Origin: Falsirhodobacter flavus
GTDB taxonomy: Bacteria; Pseudomonadota; Alphaproteobacteria; Rhodobacterales; Rhodobacteraceae
NCBI GenBank assembly: GCA_029846755.1
Contig: JARWBI010000001.1
Span: 186,001 to 250,000 of the forward strand
DNA: 64,000 nt
Reading direction: 5' to 3'
Position 1 is the first letter of the stretch, and each line of letters begins with the position of its first letter. Shown piece by piece: positions 18,262-26,863 of this stretch. Position numbers and translations under genes: made by a program. Under the pieces are notes generated by a model that saw only the letters and a program-made list of their open reading frames with translations, ran no database searches and was not told the origin of the DNA.

Positions 18262-19578
18262 TTAATTCGCCCGTTGGCGGCGGGGGGCACCTGCACCGCC
18301 CTGCGGACGTGCGGCGGGCTTGCCCTGCGGTTTGCGCGCCTGCGGCTTGCCGCCCTGGGGTTTCGCGCCCTGCGGCTTGGCGCCGGGACGCGGGCCACGT
18401 TGCTGGCGGTTCGCACCGGGTTTGGGCGCAGCGGCGACGATGTCCGCGGCCCAGGGGGCGCCGCCGATGATCTCGATCGGCTTTTTCAGCAGCTTCTCGA
18501 TATCCTTGAACTCGCCCATCTCTGCCGGGGCGCAGAAGGCAATGGCGCGGCCCTCGGTGCCGGCGCGTGCCGTCCGACCGATGCGGTGGACATAGTTTTC
18601 GGCCACGTTCGGCATGTCGTAGTTATAGACATGCTTCACGCCCGGAATGTCGATCCCGCGCGCGGCGACGTCGGTTGCAACCAGCACTTCGACCGTGCCG
18701 TCGCGGAAGTCCTGAAGCGTGCGCTCGCGCTGGTTCTGGGATTTGTTGCCGTGGATCGACCCGGCAGCAAAGCCCCAGCTGACCAGCAGCTTCATCAGCT
18801 TTTCCGATCCGTGCTTGGTGCGACCGAAGACGATCGACCGCTCGCCCGGGTGTTCCTTCAGGTATCCTTCCAGCAGCTTGGCCTTGTCGCCCTGCGGGAT
18901 GAAGTGGACGCCTTGCGTCACCTTGTCGGCCGGTTTGTTCGGCGGGGACACCTGCACCTTCACCGGGTTGCGCAGATAGGTGCCTGCCAGCTCCTCGATG
19001 TCCTTGGGCATGGTGGCCGAGAACAGCAACGTCTGGCGCTTCACCGGGATGAACTTGGCGATCTTGCGCAGGGAATGGATGAAGCCCATGTCCAGCATGT
19101 GGTCGGCCTCGTCCAGCACCAGATATCCGCACTGGTCCAGTTTGACATCGCCGCGCTCCAGCAGGTCGATCAGGCGGCCGGGGGTGGCGACCAGCACGTC
19201 GGTGCCGCGCGCCAGACGTTCGGACTGCTTGTTGATCGACGCGCCGCCGACGACGGTGGTGACCTTGGTGGGCGTGCCTTTGGTGAATGTCAGCAGGTTT
19301 TCGGAGATCTGCGACACCAGTTCCCGCGTCGGCGCAAGGATCAGCGCGCGGACGTTGCGCGGTCCGGCGGGGTGGTGGATTTCCAGCAGACGGTGCAGCA
19401 GGGGCAGGCCGAAGGCTGCGGTCTTGCCGGTGCCGGTCTGCGCCAGACCCATCAGGTCGGCGCCCTTCATGATATGCGGGATCGCCTGCGCCTGGATCGG
19501 CGTCGGCGTGGTCAGTTTGGTGTTGGCAAGGGCCTTCAGCAGTCGGTCGCTGAGGCCGAGTTCGGCGAATGTCGTCAT
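18262..19578 (-). CDS. rhlE: DEAD-box ATP-dependent RNA helicase
   Basis: A 438-residue helicase with all core motifs in order: Q motif region TPTPIQAQAIP, motif I AQTGTGKTAAF (~47), PTRELVSQI, TPGRLIDLL, motif II LDEADHMLDMGF (~155), SAT, and VATDVAARGIDIPGV with HRIGRTARAG in domain 2. The C-terminal ~65 residues are a basic, low-complexity tail rich in Lys, Pro, Gln and Gly (KPQG-type repeats), which probably binds RNA non-specifically. Member of the RhlE group used in ribosome assembly and RNA turnover. Single gene with its own terminator. Confidence 0.92.
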   Translation of the reverse strand: MTTFAELGLSDRLLKALANTKLTTPTPIQAQAIPHIMKGADLMGLAQTGTGKTAAFGLPLLHRLLEIHHPAGPRNVRALILAPTRELVSQISENLLTFTKGTPTKVTTVVGGASINKQSERLARGTDVLVATPGRLIDLLERGDVKLDQCGYLVLDEADHMLDMGFIHSLRKIAKFIPVKRQTLLFSATMPKDIEELAGTYLRNPVKVQVSPPNKPADKVTQGVHFIPQGDKAKLLEGYLKEHPGERSIVFGRTKHGSEKLMKLLVSWGFAAGSIHGNKSQNQRERTLQDFRDGTVEVLVATDVAARGIDIPGVKHVYNYDMPNVAENYVHRIGRTARAGTEGRAIAFCAPAEMGEFKDIEKLLKKPIEIIGGAPWAADIVAAAPKPGANRQQRGPRPGAKPQGAKPQGGKPQARKPQGKPAARPQGGAGAPRRQRAN

Positions 19579-19821
19579 GTGAAACTTTCAAATCGGTTCG
19601 GGCCGCAGATGCGGCTGGTTGCAGGCGGAGCGACCCGTATGGTCGCGGTGCCCCTGCGTGATCGTGGGAACCTGTTGACCGGCCCTATGGCTGCTCACGC
19701 GGCAGCGGGCGTATCGGTTGACCGTCACATGCGCGTTCGGGCCTGCAAAGTCAAGCGTTGCCTCTGGCTTCGCGCGTTCGATTGGAGTAATCGGGGCGCA
19801 GATTCCCAGCCGGAGCCCGCC

Positions 19822-20487
19822 ATGAAAGCCGCCGTCATCACCTTTCCCGGTTCCAACTGCGACCGCGACCTTGCCGTCGCGTTCGAAGCCGTGGGGGCCG
19901 AGGTGGTCCATGTCTGGCACAAGGATACCGATCTGCCGAAGGTGGATGTGGTCGGCATTCCGGGCGGCTTTTCCTTTGGCGACTATCTTCGCTGCGGGGC
20001 CATCGCGGCCCGATCGCCCATCGCACCTGCATTGGCGGCCCATGTGGAACGGGGCGGTTATGCGCTTGGCATCTGCAACGGGTTCCAGATTCTGACGGAA
20101 ACGGGGTTGCTGCCGGGCGCGCTGATGCGGAACACGGGCCTGAAATACATCTGCAAGCAGGTGAAGCTGCGGGTCGAAACCTCGGACAGCGTGTTCACCT
20201 CGGGCTATGGCAAGGGGTCGGTCGTGACGGTTCCGATCGCGCATCACGACGGCAACTACACCGCCGATGCCGAAACGCTGGCCGCGCTGCGCGATCAGGA
20301 TCGGATCGCCTTCACCTATGCCGAAAATCCCAACGGCGCGATGGAAGATATCGCGGGCATCCTGTCGGCCAACCGCCGGGTGCTGGGCATGATGCCCCAC
20401 CCGGAACGCGCGATGGATCCGGTTCTGGGCAGCGGCGACGGGCGGGTGATGTTCGAAGGCCTGCTTGGCAGGATGGCGCTTGCCTGA
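19822..20487 (+). CDS. purQ: Phosphoribosylformylglycinamidine synthase, glutaminase subunit
   Basis: A 221-residue class I glutamine amidotransferase supplying ammonia to PurL in the fourth step of purine synthesis. The nucleophile is Cys 85 in GICNGFQ; the His-Glu pair is in MPHPERAMDP near the C terminus; GSNCDRD and IPGGFSFGDYLRCGA match PurQ. The start at 19822 was taken rather than upstream in-frame codons, which translate the ~240-base rhlE-purQ divergent region into non-protein-like sequence. purS, often just upstream of purQ, is not adjacent here. Confidence 0.95.
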   Translation: MKAAVITFPGSNCDRDLAVAFEAVGAEVVHVWHKDTDLPKVDVVGIPGGFSFGDYLRCGAIAARSPIAPALAAHVERGGYALGICNGFQILTETGLLPGALMRNTGLKYICKQVKLRVETSDSVFTSGYGKGSVVTVPIAHHDGNYTADAETLAALRDQDRIAFTYAENPNGAMEDIAGILSANRRVLGMMPHPERAMDPVLGSGDGRVMFEGLLGRMALA

Positions 20488-20533
20488 TCCCGGCAAGGTT
20501 GAGAGCGCCCCGGCGCCCGACTATCCTGCCGCC

Positions 20534-22294
20534 ATGACAGCGCAGGGCCAGACCGATGACGAGGAGAAGAAGCCGGGGATATCCTGGCGGCTCCGGCTCA
20601 TCATCGGGGGGCTTTTGCTGGTCGCCATCGCGACGGTGCTGGTGACCAACCGCTGGATGTCCGAACGCTTCACCGACACGACCCGCAGCCGGGCCGAGGT
20701 GCGGCTGGCGCTTTATTCCGGCAACATGCTTTCCGAGCTTCAGCGCAATTCGGTCGTGCCCTTGCTGCTGTCGCGGGATGCCTCGCTGATCGGGGCGCTG
20801 GCCTCGGACGATTTTTCGGCGACGTCGCAGCGGTTGATCTCGTTCCAGACCGAAATCGGGGCGGCGTCGCTGTCGCTGCTGGACATCGACGGGCGTGTCG
20901 TGGGTGCCACGAACCGCAACATCCTTGGCACCACCTATCGGACCGAGCCGTTCTTCGTCGATGCGATGCGCGACAACGAAACCGTCTTCACCGCCACGCA
21001 GCGCGAGGGGGGCGGTTACGATTTCACCTATTCCCGCGCGGTGATGCAGGACAACCGGATCATCGGCGTCGTCGCCGTGGCGGTGGATCTGATGAAATAC
21101 GAGCGCGCCTGGGCGGGTTTGCAGGACGCGGTCCTGGTCACCGACAGCGACGGCGTCGTGATCCTCGCGACCGAGCCGCGCTGGCGGGGGCTGGAGCTTT
21201 CGCAGGCGCTGGCAGTGCAGGACCCGCCCTCTGCCATCCGCCGCGCGTTCCAGTTCACCGCCGACTGGGCGCAGGACCCGCCCGACGCCTATCTGGGCGG
21301 CGAAGGCGTATTGCGCACCGATGCGCGGGTTCCCTTCCGCGGCTGGCGGCTCGTGACCTTCACGGCCTATGATTCGGTGCGCGAACGGGTGAACACCGTC
21401 CTTGCAATGGAGATCATGGGTTTCGCGATCCTTCTGGCGGCGACCTTCTATCTGCTGTCGCGCCGCGCATGGTCGCAGAGCATGTCGTTTCAGCGGGAAT
21501 CCGCCGAGCTTCGGATGCTCAACCAGCGATTGCGCCGCGAGATTGCCGAGCGCGAAAAGGTGCAGAAAGATCTGGCCGTCGCGGAGACCACGCTGGCGCA
21601 ATCGTCCAAGCTGGCCGCGCTGGGCGAGATGTCGGCCGCCGTCAGCCACGAGTTGAACCAGCCGCTGGCCGCAATGAAGACCTATCTGGCCGGAGCGCGT
21701 CTTTTGCTGCAACGCAAACGCGCCGAGGAGGCGATGTCGTCCTTTCAGCGGATCGACGATCTGATCGAACGAATGGGCGCGATCACCCGGCAGCTCAAAT
21801 CCTATGCCCGTAAGGGCGGAGAGGCATTCGAGCCTGTGGACATGCGCCATTGCGTATCCGCCGCCCTGTCGATGATGGAGCCGCAGCTGAAGGTCCGGGT
21901 GGTGCGGATCAACCGCAGCCTGCCCAAGTCGCCCGTGATGGTTCTTGCCGACCGGCTGCGGCTGGAACAGGTCATCATCAACCTTCTGCGCAACGCGCTG
22001 GACGCAACCAAGGCGGTTGCGGACCCCCAGATCGACATCGGCGTTTCGGTGGGCAGCAATGCCAGCCTGACGGTGCATGACAACGGCACCGGCATCGCCG
22101 ATCTGGAAAACCTGTTCGAGCCGTTCTACACCACCAAGAAGCCCGGAGAGGGCGTGGGCCTCGGGCTCGCCATCTCGTCCGGGATCGTCAAGGACCTTGG
22201 CGGCAGGCTCACCGCACGAAATGCTGATGGCGGGGGGGCTGTTTTCGAGGTTCAGTTGCCCCTACTTGGCAGCAAGATCGAAGCAGCAGAATGA
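20534..22294 (+). CDS. DctB-like sensor histidine kinase
   Basis: A 586-residue inner-membrane kinase. Membrane segments at ~19-39 and ~290-310 flank a periplasmic double-PAS/Cache-type sensor; a coiled-coil linker follows (LNQRLRREIAEREKVQK). The kinase core has the H box SHELNQPLAAMKTYL (phospho-His ~371), N-box NLLRNALDA, and G-boxes DNGTGI and VGLGLAIS. This layout and the ELNQPL H box match DctB, sensor of C4-dicarboxylates. The downstream regulator follows after seven bases. No TRAP or DctA transporter is in the window, so the ligand is unconfirmed. Confidence 0.85.
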   Translation: MTAQGQTDDEEKKPGISWRLRLIIGGLLLVAIATVLVTNRWMSERFTDTTRSRAEVRLALYSGNMLSELQRNSVVPLLLSRDASLIGALASDDFSATSQRLISFQTEIGAASLSLLDIDGRVVGATNRNILGTTYRTEPFFVDAMRDNETVFTATQREGGGYDFTYSRAVMQDNRIIGVVAVAVDLMKYERAWAGLQDAVLVTDSDGVVILATEPRWRGLELSQALAVQDPPSAIRRAFQFTADWAQDPPDAYLGGEGVLRTDARVPFRGWRLVTFTAYDSVRERVNTVLAMEIMGFAILLAATFYLLSRRAWSQSMSFQRESAELRMLNQRLRREIAEREKVQKDLAVAETTLAQSSKLAALGEMSAAVSHELNQPLAAMKTYLAGARLLLQRKRAEEAMSSFQRIDDLIERMGAITRQLKSYARKGGEAFEPVDMRHCVSAALSMMEPQLKVRVVRINRSLPKSPVMVLADRLRLEQVIINLLRNALDATKAVADPQIDIGVSVGSNASLTVHDNGTGIADLENLFEPFYTTKKPGEGVGLGLAISSGIVKDLGGRLTARNADGGGAVFEVQLPLLGSKIEAAE

Positions 22295-22301
22295 GGAATG
22301 A

Positions 22302-23630
22302 ATGGCGCGCGCGATGAAGGTGGCTATCGTCGATGACGAAGCCGACATGCGGCAATCCATCAGCCAATGGCTGGCGCTGTCCGGGTTCGACACCGAAAGC
22401 TACGCTTCCGCCGAGGAGGCGTTGAAGGCCATCGGCGCGGATTTCCCCGGCGTGGTGGTCAGCGACATCCGCATGCCCGGCATGGACGGGATGGCGATGC
22501 TGAAACGGTTGATGAGCGTGGATAGCGGCCTGCCGGTCATCCTGATCACCGGGCATGGCGATGTGCCGATGGCGGTCGAGGCGATGCGGATCGGTGCGTT
22601 CGACTTTCTGGAAAAGCCGTTCAACCCGGACCGGATGACGGAACTGGCGAAAAAGGCGACGCAGGCGCGGCGGCTGACACTGGACAACCGCGCGCTGCGG
22701 CGCGAGCTGTCGGATGGCAGCGTCATCATGAAGAAGCTGATCGGATCGTCCCCGGCGATGGAACGGCTGCGCGAGGATATCCTCGATCTGGGGCAGGCCG
22801 ACAGCCACGTGCTGATCGATGGCGAAACGGGAACGGGCAAGACGCTGGTGGCGCACGCACTGCACGCGGTGGGTCCGCGCGCGGGCAAGAAGTTCGTCAC
22901 CATCTCCTGCGCGGCATGGACCGAGGATCAGCTTCAGGCCAAGCTGTTCGGCCCGGTGGAAGAAGGCGGCCTGCCGCTGGTGGACGAGGCGCGGGGCGGG
23001 ACCCTGTGCCTCGAGGATATTGAATCGCTGTCACATCCGTTGCAATCGCGGCTGCTGACGATGATTAACGATCAAGCGGTCCCGCCGGAAACGCGGATCA
23101 TCGCGATCTGCAACCAGCACGCCCCCGACAAGACGCTGGAAGACGTGCTGCGGCCCGACCTGTTCTATCGCCTTGGCGCGATGACCATCGTGCTGCCGCC
23201 GCTGCGGACGCGGGGCGAGGATATCCTGACGCTGTTCACCAACATGTCCGAACAGTTCGCCGAGGAATATGGCTGCGACGCGCCGCAGGTGACGGCACAA
23301 GAGGCGGCGCAGCTGCTTCAGGCCCCGTGGCCGGGCAACGTGCGCCAGCTGGTGAACATCGCCGAACGGGCCGTTCTGCAGAACCGCCGCGGATCTGGGT
23401 CGATCGCATCGCTGCTGATGGCCGACAACGAAGCATCCGGCCCCGCGCTGACGACCGAGGGCAAGCCGCTGAAGGATTATGTCGAGGCGTTCGAGCGGAT
23501 GCTGATCGACAATACGATGCGCCGCCACAAAGGGTCGATCGTCGCGGTGATGGAGGAGCTTTGTCTGCCGCGCCGGACCTTGAACGAAAAGATGGCGAAA
23601 TACAGCTTGCAGCGCGCCGATTATGTCTGA
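22302..23630 (+). CDS. DctD/NtrC-family response regulator without GAFTGA motif
   Basis: A 442-residue regulator: receiver with phospho-Asp 55 (SDIRMPGMDG) and KPF at ~107; AAA+ domain with intact Walker A (GETGTGKT, ~173); WPGNVRQLV; and a C-terminal Fis-type HTH (HKGSIVAVMEELCLPRRTL). Between LFG and the Walker B strand the usual GAFTGA loop is absent, replaced by the short PVEEGGLPLVDEA, and Walker B reads LCLEDIE where the family has LFLDEIG, swapping Asp and Glu order. Sigma-54 activation therefore looks unlikely; NtrC of Rhodobacter capsulatus is the known precedent for a GAFTGA-less member acting with sigma-70. Paired with the upstream DctB-like kinase. Confidence 0.85.
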   Translation: MARAMKVAIVDDEADMRQSISQWLALSGFDTESYASAEEALKAIGADFPGVVVSDIRMPGMDGMAMLKRLMSVDSGLPVILITGHGDVPMAVEAMRIGAFDFLEKPFNPDRMTELAKKATQARRLTLDNRALRRELSDGSVIMKKLIGSSPAMERLREDILDLGQADSHVLIDGETGTGKTLVAHALHAVGPRAGKKFVTISCAAWTEDQLQAKLFGPVEEGGLPLVDEARGGTLCLEDIESLSHPLQSRLLTMINDQAVPPETRIIAICNQHAPDKTLEDVLRPDLFYRLGAMTIVLPPLRTRGEDILTLFTNMSEQFAEEYGCDAPQVTAQEAAQLLQAPWPGNVRQLVNIAERAVLQNRRGSGSIASLLMADNEASGPALTTEGKPLKDYVEAFERMLIDNTMRRHKGSIVAVMEELCLPRRTLNEKMAKYSLQRADYV

Positions 23631-23636
23631 CGGATG

Positions 23637-23660
23637 CGGCGGGGATTTCCCCGCCGTTTT
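23637..23660 (+). terminator. Terminator of the dctB/dctD-like operon
   Basis: CGGCGGGG-ATTT-CCCCGCCG followed by TTTT, seven bases after the response-regulator stop codon. Confidence 0.88.
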
Positions 23661-23739
23661 CATTTTCGCGATGCCGTCATCGCCGGGGCATCCGGTAAGC
23701 CTGTGGAAAACAGCCATTGTGTTTTCCCCATGCCTGCCC

Positions 23740-23767
23740 TTATTGTCGCAGGACGCGGGTCTATTAT
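23740..23767 (+). promoter_or_regulatory. Candidate sigma-70 promoter of rne
   Basis: TTATTG at 23740-23745 and TATTAT at 23762-23767 with a 16-base spacer, the best -35/-10 pair in the terminator-to-rne gap. Transcription from here would give a leader of about 318 bases. Prediction by pattern only. Confidence 0.4.
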
Positions 23768-24091
23768 CCCCGCGCCGACAGTTTCGCAGCCCCGCGCGGG
23801 CCGAAGGGGAAGCCCGGAGGCCGCATCACGGGGCGCAAAAGACAGGCCGCAAGGCCCCACCATTGCCCGCATGTCGCAGTCGACACGGGCTTTTCAACGG
23901 GACGCCAAAAGGTGTCCGGGATAGAACCGCGATGGGCGCAGGATTGATGGAAAGACGCGAGAGGTGCCGCATCGGCGCACCCGCGTTCCACAACGCGCGC
24001 CCCACCGCCCGTACAAGCCGCCACACGCAGACCGAACCCACTCGCGGGCATGCCCGCGCCAGGCCCGTCTGCCTGGGCGCATTGGAAGACA
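23768..24091 (+). other. Long 5' leader of rne
   Basis: The 460 bases between the response-regulator terminator and rne hold no convincing gene; short open frames on both strands lack ribosome-binding sites and protein-like composition. RNase E genes commonly have long leaders used for autoregulated mRNA decay (361 nt in E. coli); the length here fits, but no shared stem-loop with the enterobacterial element was recognised. Confidence 0.4.
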
Positions 24092-26515
24092 ATGGCCAAG
24101 AAAATGCTTATCGATGCCACCCACCCGGAGGAAACCCGGGTCGTGGTGGTGGACGGAAACAAGGTCGAGGAATTCGACTTTGAAACCGTCAACAAACGCC
24201 AGATTGCCGGCAACATCTATCTTGCCAAGGTAACGCGGGTCGAGCCGTCGCTTCAGGCGGCCTTCGTGGATTACGGCGGAAACCGTCACGGCTTCCTCGC
24301 ATTTGCGGAAATCCACCCGGATTATTACCAGATCCCGGTAGAGGACCGTAAGGCCCTGCTGGAGGAGGAACGCGCCTTCGCCCGCGCCGAGGACGAGGAC
24401 GAAAAGCCCCGCAAGCGCCGTCCGCGCCCCGAAGCCGTTCAGGACGCGGTGAAGTCCGACGCGATGGACGTGGTCGATTTGGGCGAGGACGAAGCCGAGG
24501 ACCAGCTTTTCGACGAAAGCGCCCCTGCCGAGGATGACGAGATCGAATCCGTCGCCGAGGAGGACGTGGCCGAGGAAATCCGCGCGCCGCGCAAGCCCCG
24601 CGCGCGCCGCTACAAGATCCAGGAAGTGGTCAAGGTCCGGCAGATCATGCTGGTGCAGGTCGTCAAGGAAGAACGCGGCAACAAGGGTGCTGCGCTGACG
24701 ACCTATCTGTCCCTGGCGGGCCGGTATTGCGTGCTGATGCCGAATACGGCACGTGGCGGCGGGATTTCCCGCAAGATCACGCAGGTCGCCGACCGCAAGA
24801 AGCTGAAGGAAATCGCGTCGGAGCTCGAGGTTCCGGAAGGCGCGGGCCTCATCATCCGCACGGCGGGTGCCAAGCGGACGAAACAGGAAATCCGCCGCGA
24901 TTACGAATACCTGATGCGCCTGTGGGAACAGGTGCGCGAGCTGACGCTGAAATCCATCGCGCCCGCCCCGATCTATGAGGAGGGCGATCTGATCAAGCGA
25001 TCCATTCGCGATCTGTTCAACCGCGAGATCGAGGAAGTGCTGGTCGAGGGCGAGGCGGGCTTCCGCACCGCCAAGGAATTCATGCGGATGATCATGCCCG
25101 CCCATGCGCGGCAGGTGCAGCGTTACAACGATTCCATGCCGCTTTTCGCGCGGTATCAGGTGGAAAGCTACCTCGGCGGGATGTTCAACCCGGTCGTGCA
25201 GCTGAAATCGGGCGGCTACATCGTTATCGGCGTGACCGAGGCGCTGGTCGCCATCGACGTCAACTCGGGCCGTGCGACCAAGGAAGGCTCTATCGAGGAA
25301 ACCGCGCTCAAGACCAACCTGGAGGCGGCGGAAGAAGTCGCGCGCCAGCTGCGTCTGCGCGACCTTGCGGGCCTGATCGTCATCGACTTCATCGATATGG
25401 AGGAGCGTCGCAACAACGCCGCCGTCGAGAAGCGCCTGAAGGAAAAGCTGAAGACCGACCGCGCGCGCATTCAGGTCGGCCGCATCTCGGGCTTCGGCCT
25501 CTTGGAGATGTCGCGTCAGCGTCTGCGCCCGGGGATGCTGGAATCCACCACGCAGCCCTGCGCGCATTGCCACGGCACCGGCCTGATCCGTTCGGATGAC
25601 AGCCTTGCGCTGCAAGTCCTGCGCCAGCTGGAAGAAGAAGGCACACGCAAGCGGTCGAAAGAGGTTCTGCTGAAGGCTCCGGTCGCGGTTGTGAACTTCC
25701 TGATGAACAACAAGCGCGAACATATCGCGCTGATCGAAGCGCGCTATGGCATGGCCGTGCGGATCGAGGCGGACCCGCATCTCGTCTCGCCCGACTATTC
25801 GATCGAGAAGTTCAAGACGGCGACCCGCGTGGTTCCGGACGCACCGCTGGTCGTGTCGGGCGATGCCTCGCTGATGGGCGACTTCGTCGAGGAGGACGAG
25901 GACGTCCCGTTCGAGGAGGAGATCGAGGAAGCCGAAGTCGTCGAGACGGCAGAGGTGGCCGAGGTCGAGACCGAAGCCGCCGAGGGCGACTCGCCCCGCA
26001 AGAAGCGCCGTCGTCGGCGCCGCCGGCGCGGCAACGGCAATGGCGAAGGCGCCGCTGTCGAAGGGGCGGATGACGCGTCGGGCGACGAGGATGTCGCAGG
26101 CGATGAAGGCGTGGCGGAGGAAGTGGCCGAGGCGCCTGCGCCCGAGCCCGAGCCGGTCGCCGAGCCTGTCGTGGTAAGCGAGCCGGAGCCGGTTGTCGAA
26201 GAAGCGCCCGCACCGAAGAAGCGCGTGACACGGACCCGCAAGAAGGCCGAGCCGGTCGAACCCGCGGCCCCGGTCGAAGAAACGCCCGCACCCAAGCGCC
26301 GCACCCGCAAGAAGGCGGAACCCGTGGTCGAGGCCGCTCCGGTGGTCGAGGAGGCGCCCAAGAAGCCGCGCCGCACCCGCGCCAAACCGGTCCCGGCCGA
26401 GGTTGTCGAAGTTGCGGCCCCGGCGGCCGAACCTGCGCTGCAAGAAGCCCCGTCGCCCGAGGTGGAGCCTGCCGACGATAGCAAACCGCGCCGTCGCGGC
26501 TGGTGGGCCAGATAA
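24092..26515 (+). CDS. rne: Ribonuclease E
   Basis: An 807-residue endoribonuclease, organiser of the RNA degradosome. The N-terminal S1 domain (~35-230) is interrupted by an acidic/basic insertion (~92-175), a feature of alphaproteobacterial enzymes. Catalytic Asp residues are in VAIDVNSGRAT (~389) and VIDFIDMEE (~431); the zinc link is CAHC (Cys ~489 and ~492), where most members have CPxC. The C-terminal ~230 residues are disordered: an acidic run, an Arg/Lys cluster (KKRRRRRRRR), and three imperfect TRKKAEPV-type repeats. The ATG at 24092 follows GGAAGACA. A terminator lies just downstream. Confidence 0.94.
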   Translation: MAKKMLIDATHPEETRVVVVDGNKVEEFDFETVNKRQIAGNIYLAKVTRVEPSLQAAFVDYGGNRHGFLAFAEIHPDYYQIPVEDRKALLEEERAFARAEDEDEKPRKRRPRPEAVQDAVKSDAMDVVDLGEDEAEDQLFDESAPAEDDEIESVAEEDVAEEIRAPRKPRARRYKIQEVVKVRQIMLVQVVKEERGNKGAALTTYLSLAGRYCVLMPNTARGGGISRKITQVADRKKLKEIASELEVPEGAGLIIRTAGAKRTKQEIRRDYEYLMRLWEQVRELTLKSIAPAPIYEEGDLIKRSIRDLFNREIEEVLVEGEAGFRTAKEFMRMIMPAHARQVQRYNDSMPLFARYQVESYLGGMFNPVVQLKSGGYIVIGVTEALVAIDVNSGRATKEGSIEETALKTNLEAAEEVARQLRLRDLAGLIVIDFIDMEERRNNAAVEKRLKEKLKTDRARIQVGRISGFGLLEMSRQRLRPGMLESTTQPCAHCHGTGLIRSDDSLALQVLRQLEEEGTRKRSKEVLLKAPVAVVNFLMNNKREHIALIEARYGMAVRIEADPHLVSPDYSIEKFKTATRVVPDAPLVVSGDASLMGDFVEEDEDVPFEEEIEEAEVVETAEVAEVETEAAEGDSPRKKRRRRRRRRGNGNGEGAAVEGADDASGDEDVAGDEGVAEEVAEAPAPEPEPVAEPVVVSEPEPVVEEAPAPKKRVTRTRKKAEPVEPAAPVEETPAPKRRTRKKAEPVVEAAPVVEEAPKKPRRTRAKPVPAEVVEVAAPAAEPALQEAPSPEVEPADDSKPRRRGWWAR

Positions 26516-26518
26516 CAG

Positions 26519-26546
26519 GAAAGGGCGCTGGAAACGGCGCCCTTTT
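26519..26546 (+). terminator. Terminator of rne
   Basis: GGGCGC-loop-GCGCCC (26523-26542) flanked by AA and TTTT, a few bases after the rne stop and abutting the convergent tusA-like stop. Confidence 0.8.
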
Positions 26547-26764
26547 CATTTGCGGCGGATGGTGAATTCCGTTACCCGCCCATCGTCGCGCGACCCGATC
26601 AGTTCGTGCCCCGCCTCGGCGCAGAAATGCGGCAGGTCGATCCGCGCCATTGGGTCGGTGGTCCGCACCCGAAGCACCGCGCCGGGGGGCAGCCCCATCA
26701 GCACCTTGCGGGCGCGCAGCACGGGCAGGGGGCAAAGCAGGTTCTCGCAATCCAGAATGTCCAT
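26546..26764 (-). CDS. TusA-family sulfurtransferase
   Basis: A 72-residue protein with MDILDCENLLCPLPVLRARK, the TusA/SirA signature in which the Cys of the CPxP motif (residue 11) carries a persulfide, followed by DPMARIDLPHFC and the terminal FTIRRK strand. It probably relays sulfur for tRNA thiolation or cofactor synthesis. The family often has DxxGLxCP; here ENLLCP. It is encoded alone, divergent from ccdA by 100 bases, and no tusBCDE genes are near. Relatives in this size class sometimes have other redox roles. Confidence 0.82.
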   Translation of the reverse strand: MDILDCENLLCPLPVLRARKVLMGLPPGAVLRVRTTDPMARIDLPHFCAEAGHELIGSRDDGRVTEFTIRRK

Positions 26765-26863
26765 GTCCTTGCCTAGCGCATGGCGGAATCCACGGCAATG
26801 TGACGCCCCGCTTGCGTGACCTTTGCGATGGGTGTGATATGCCTGTCGCGCAAGGAGAAGCGA

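Noticed and set aside
18274-19821. In-frame extension of purQ reaching back over rhlE
   Set aside because: The open frame is a GC artefact; the real start at 19822 opens at the canonical PurQ N terminus and the upstream part is antisense to rhlE.
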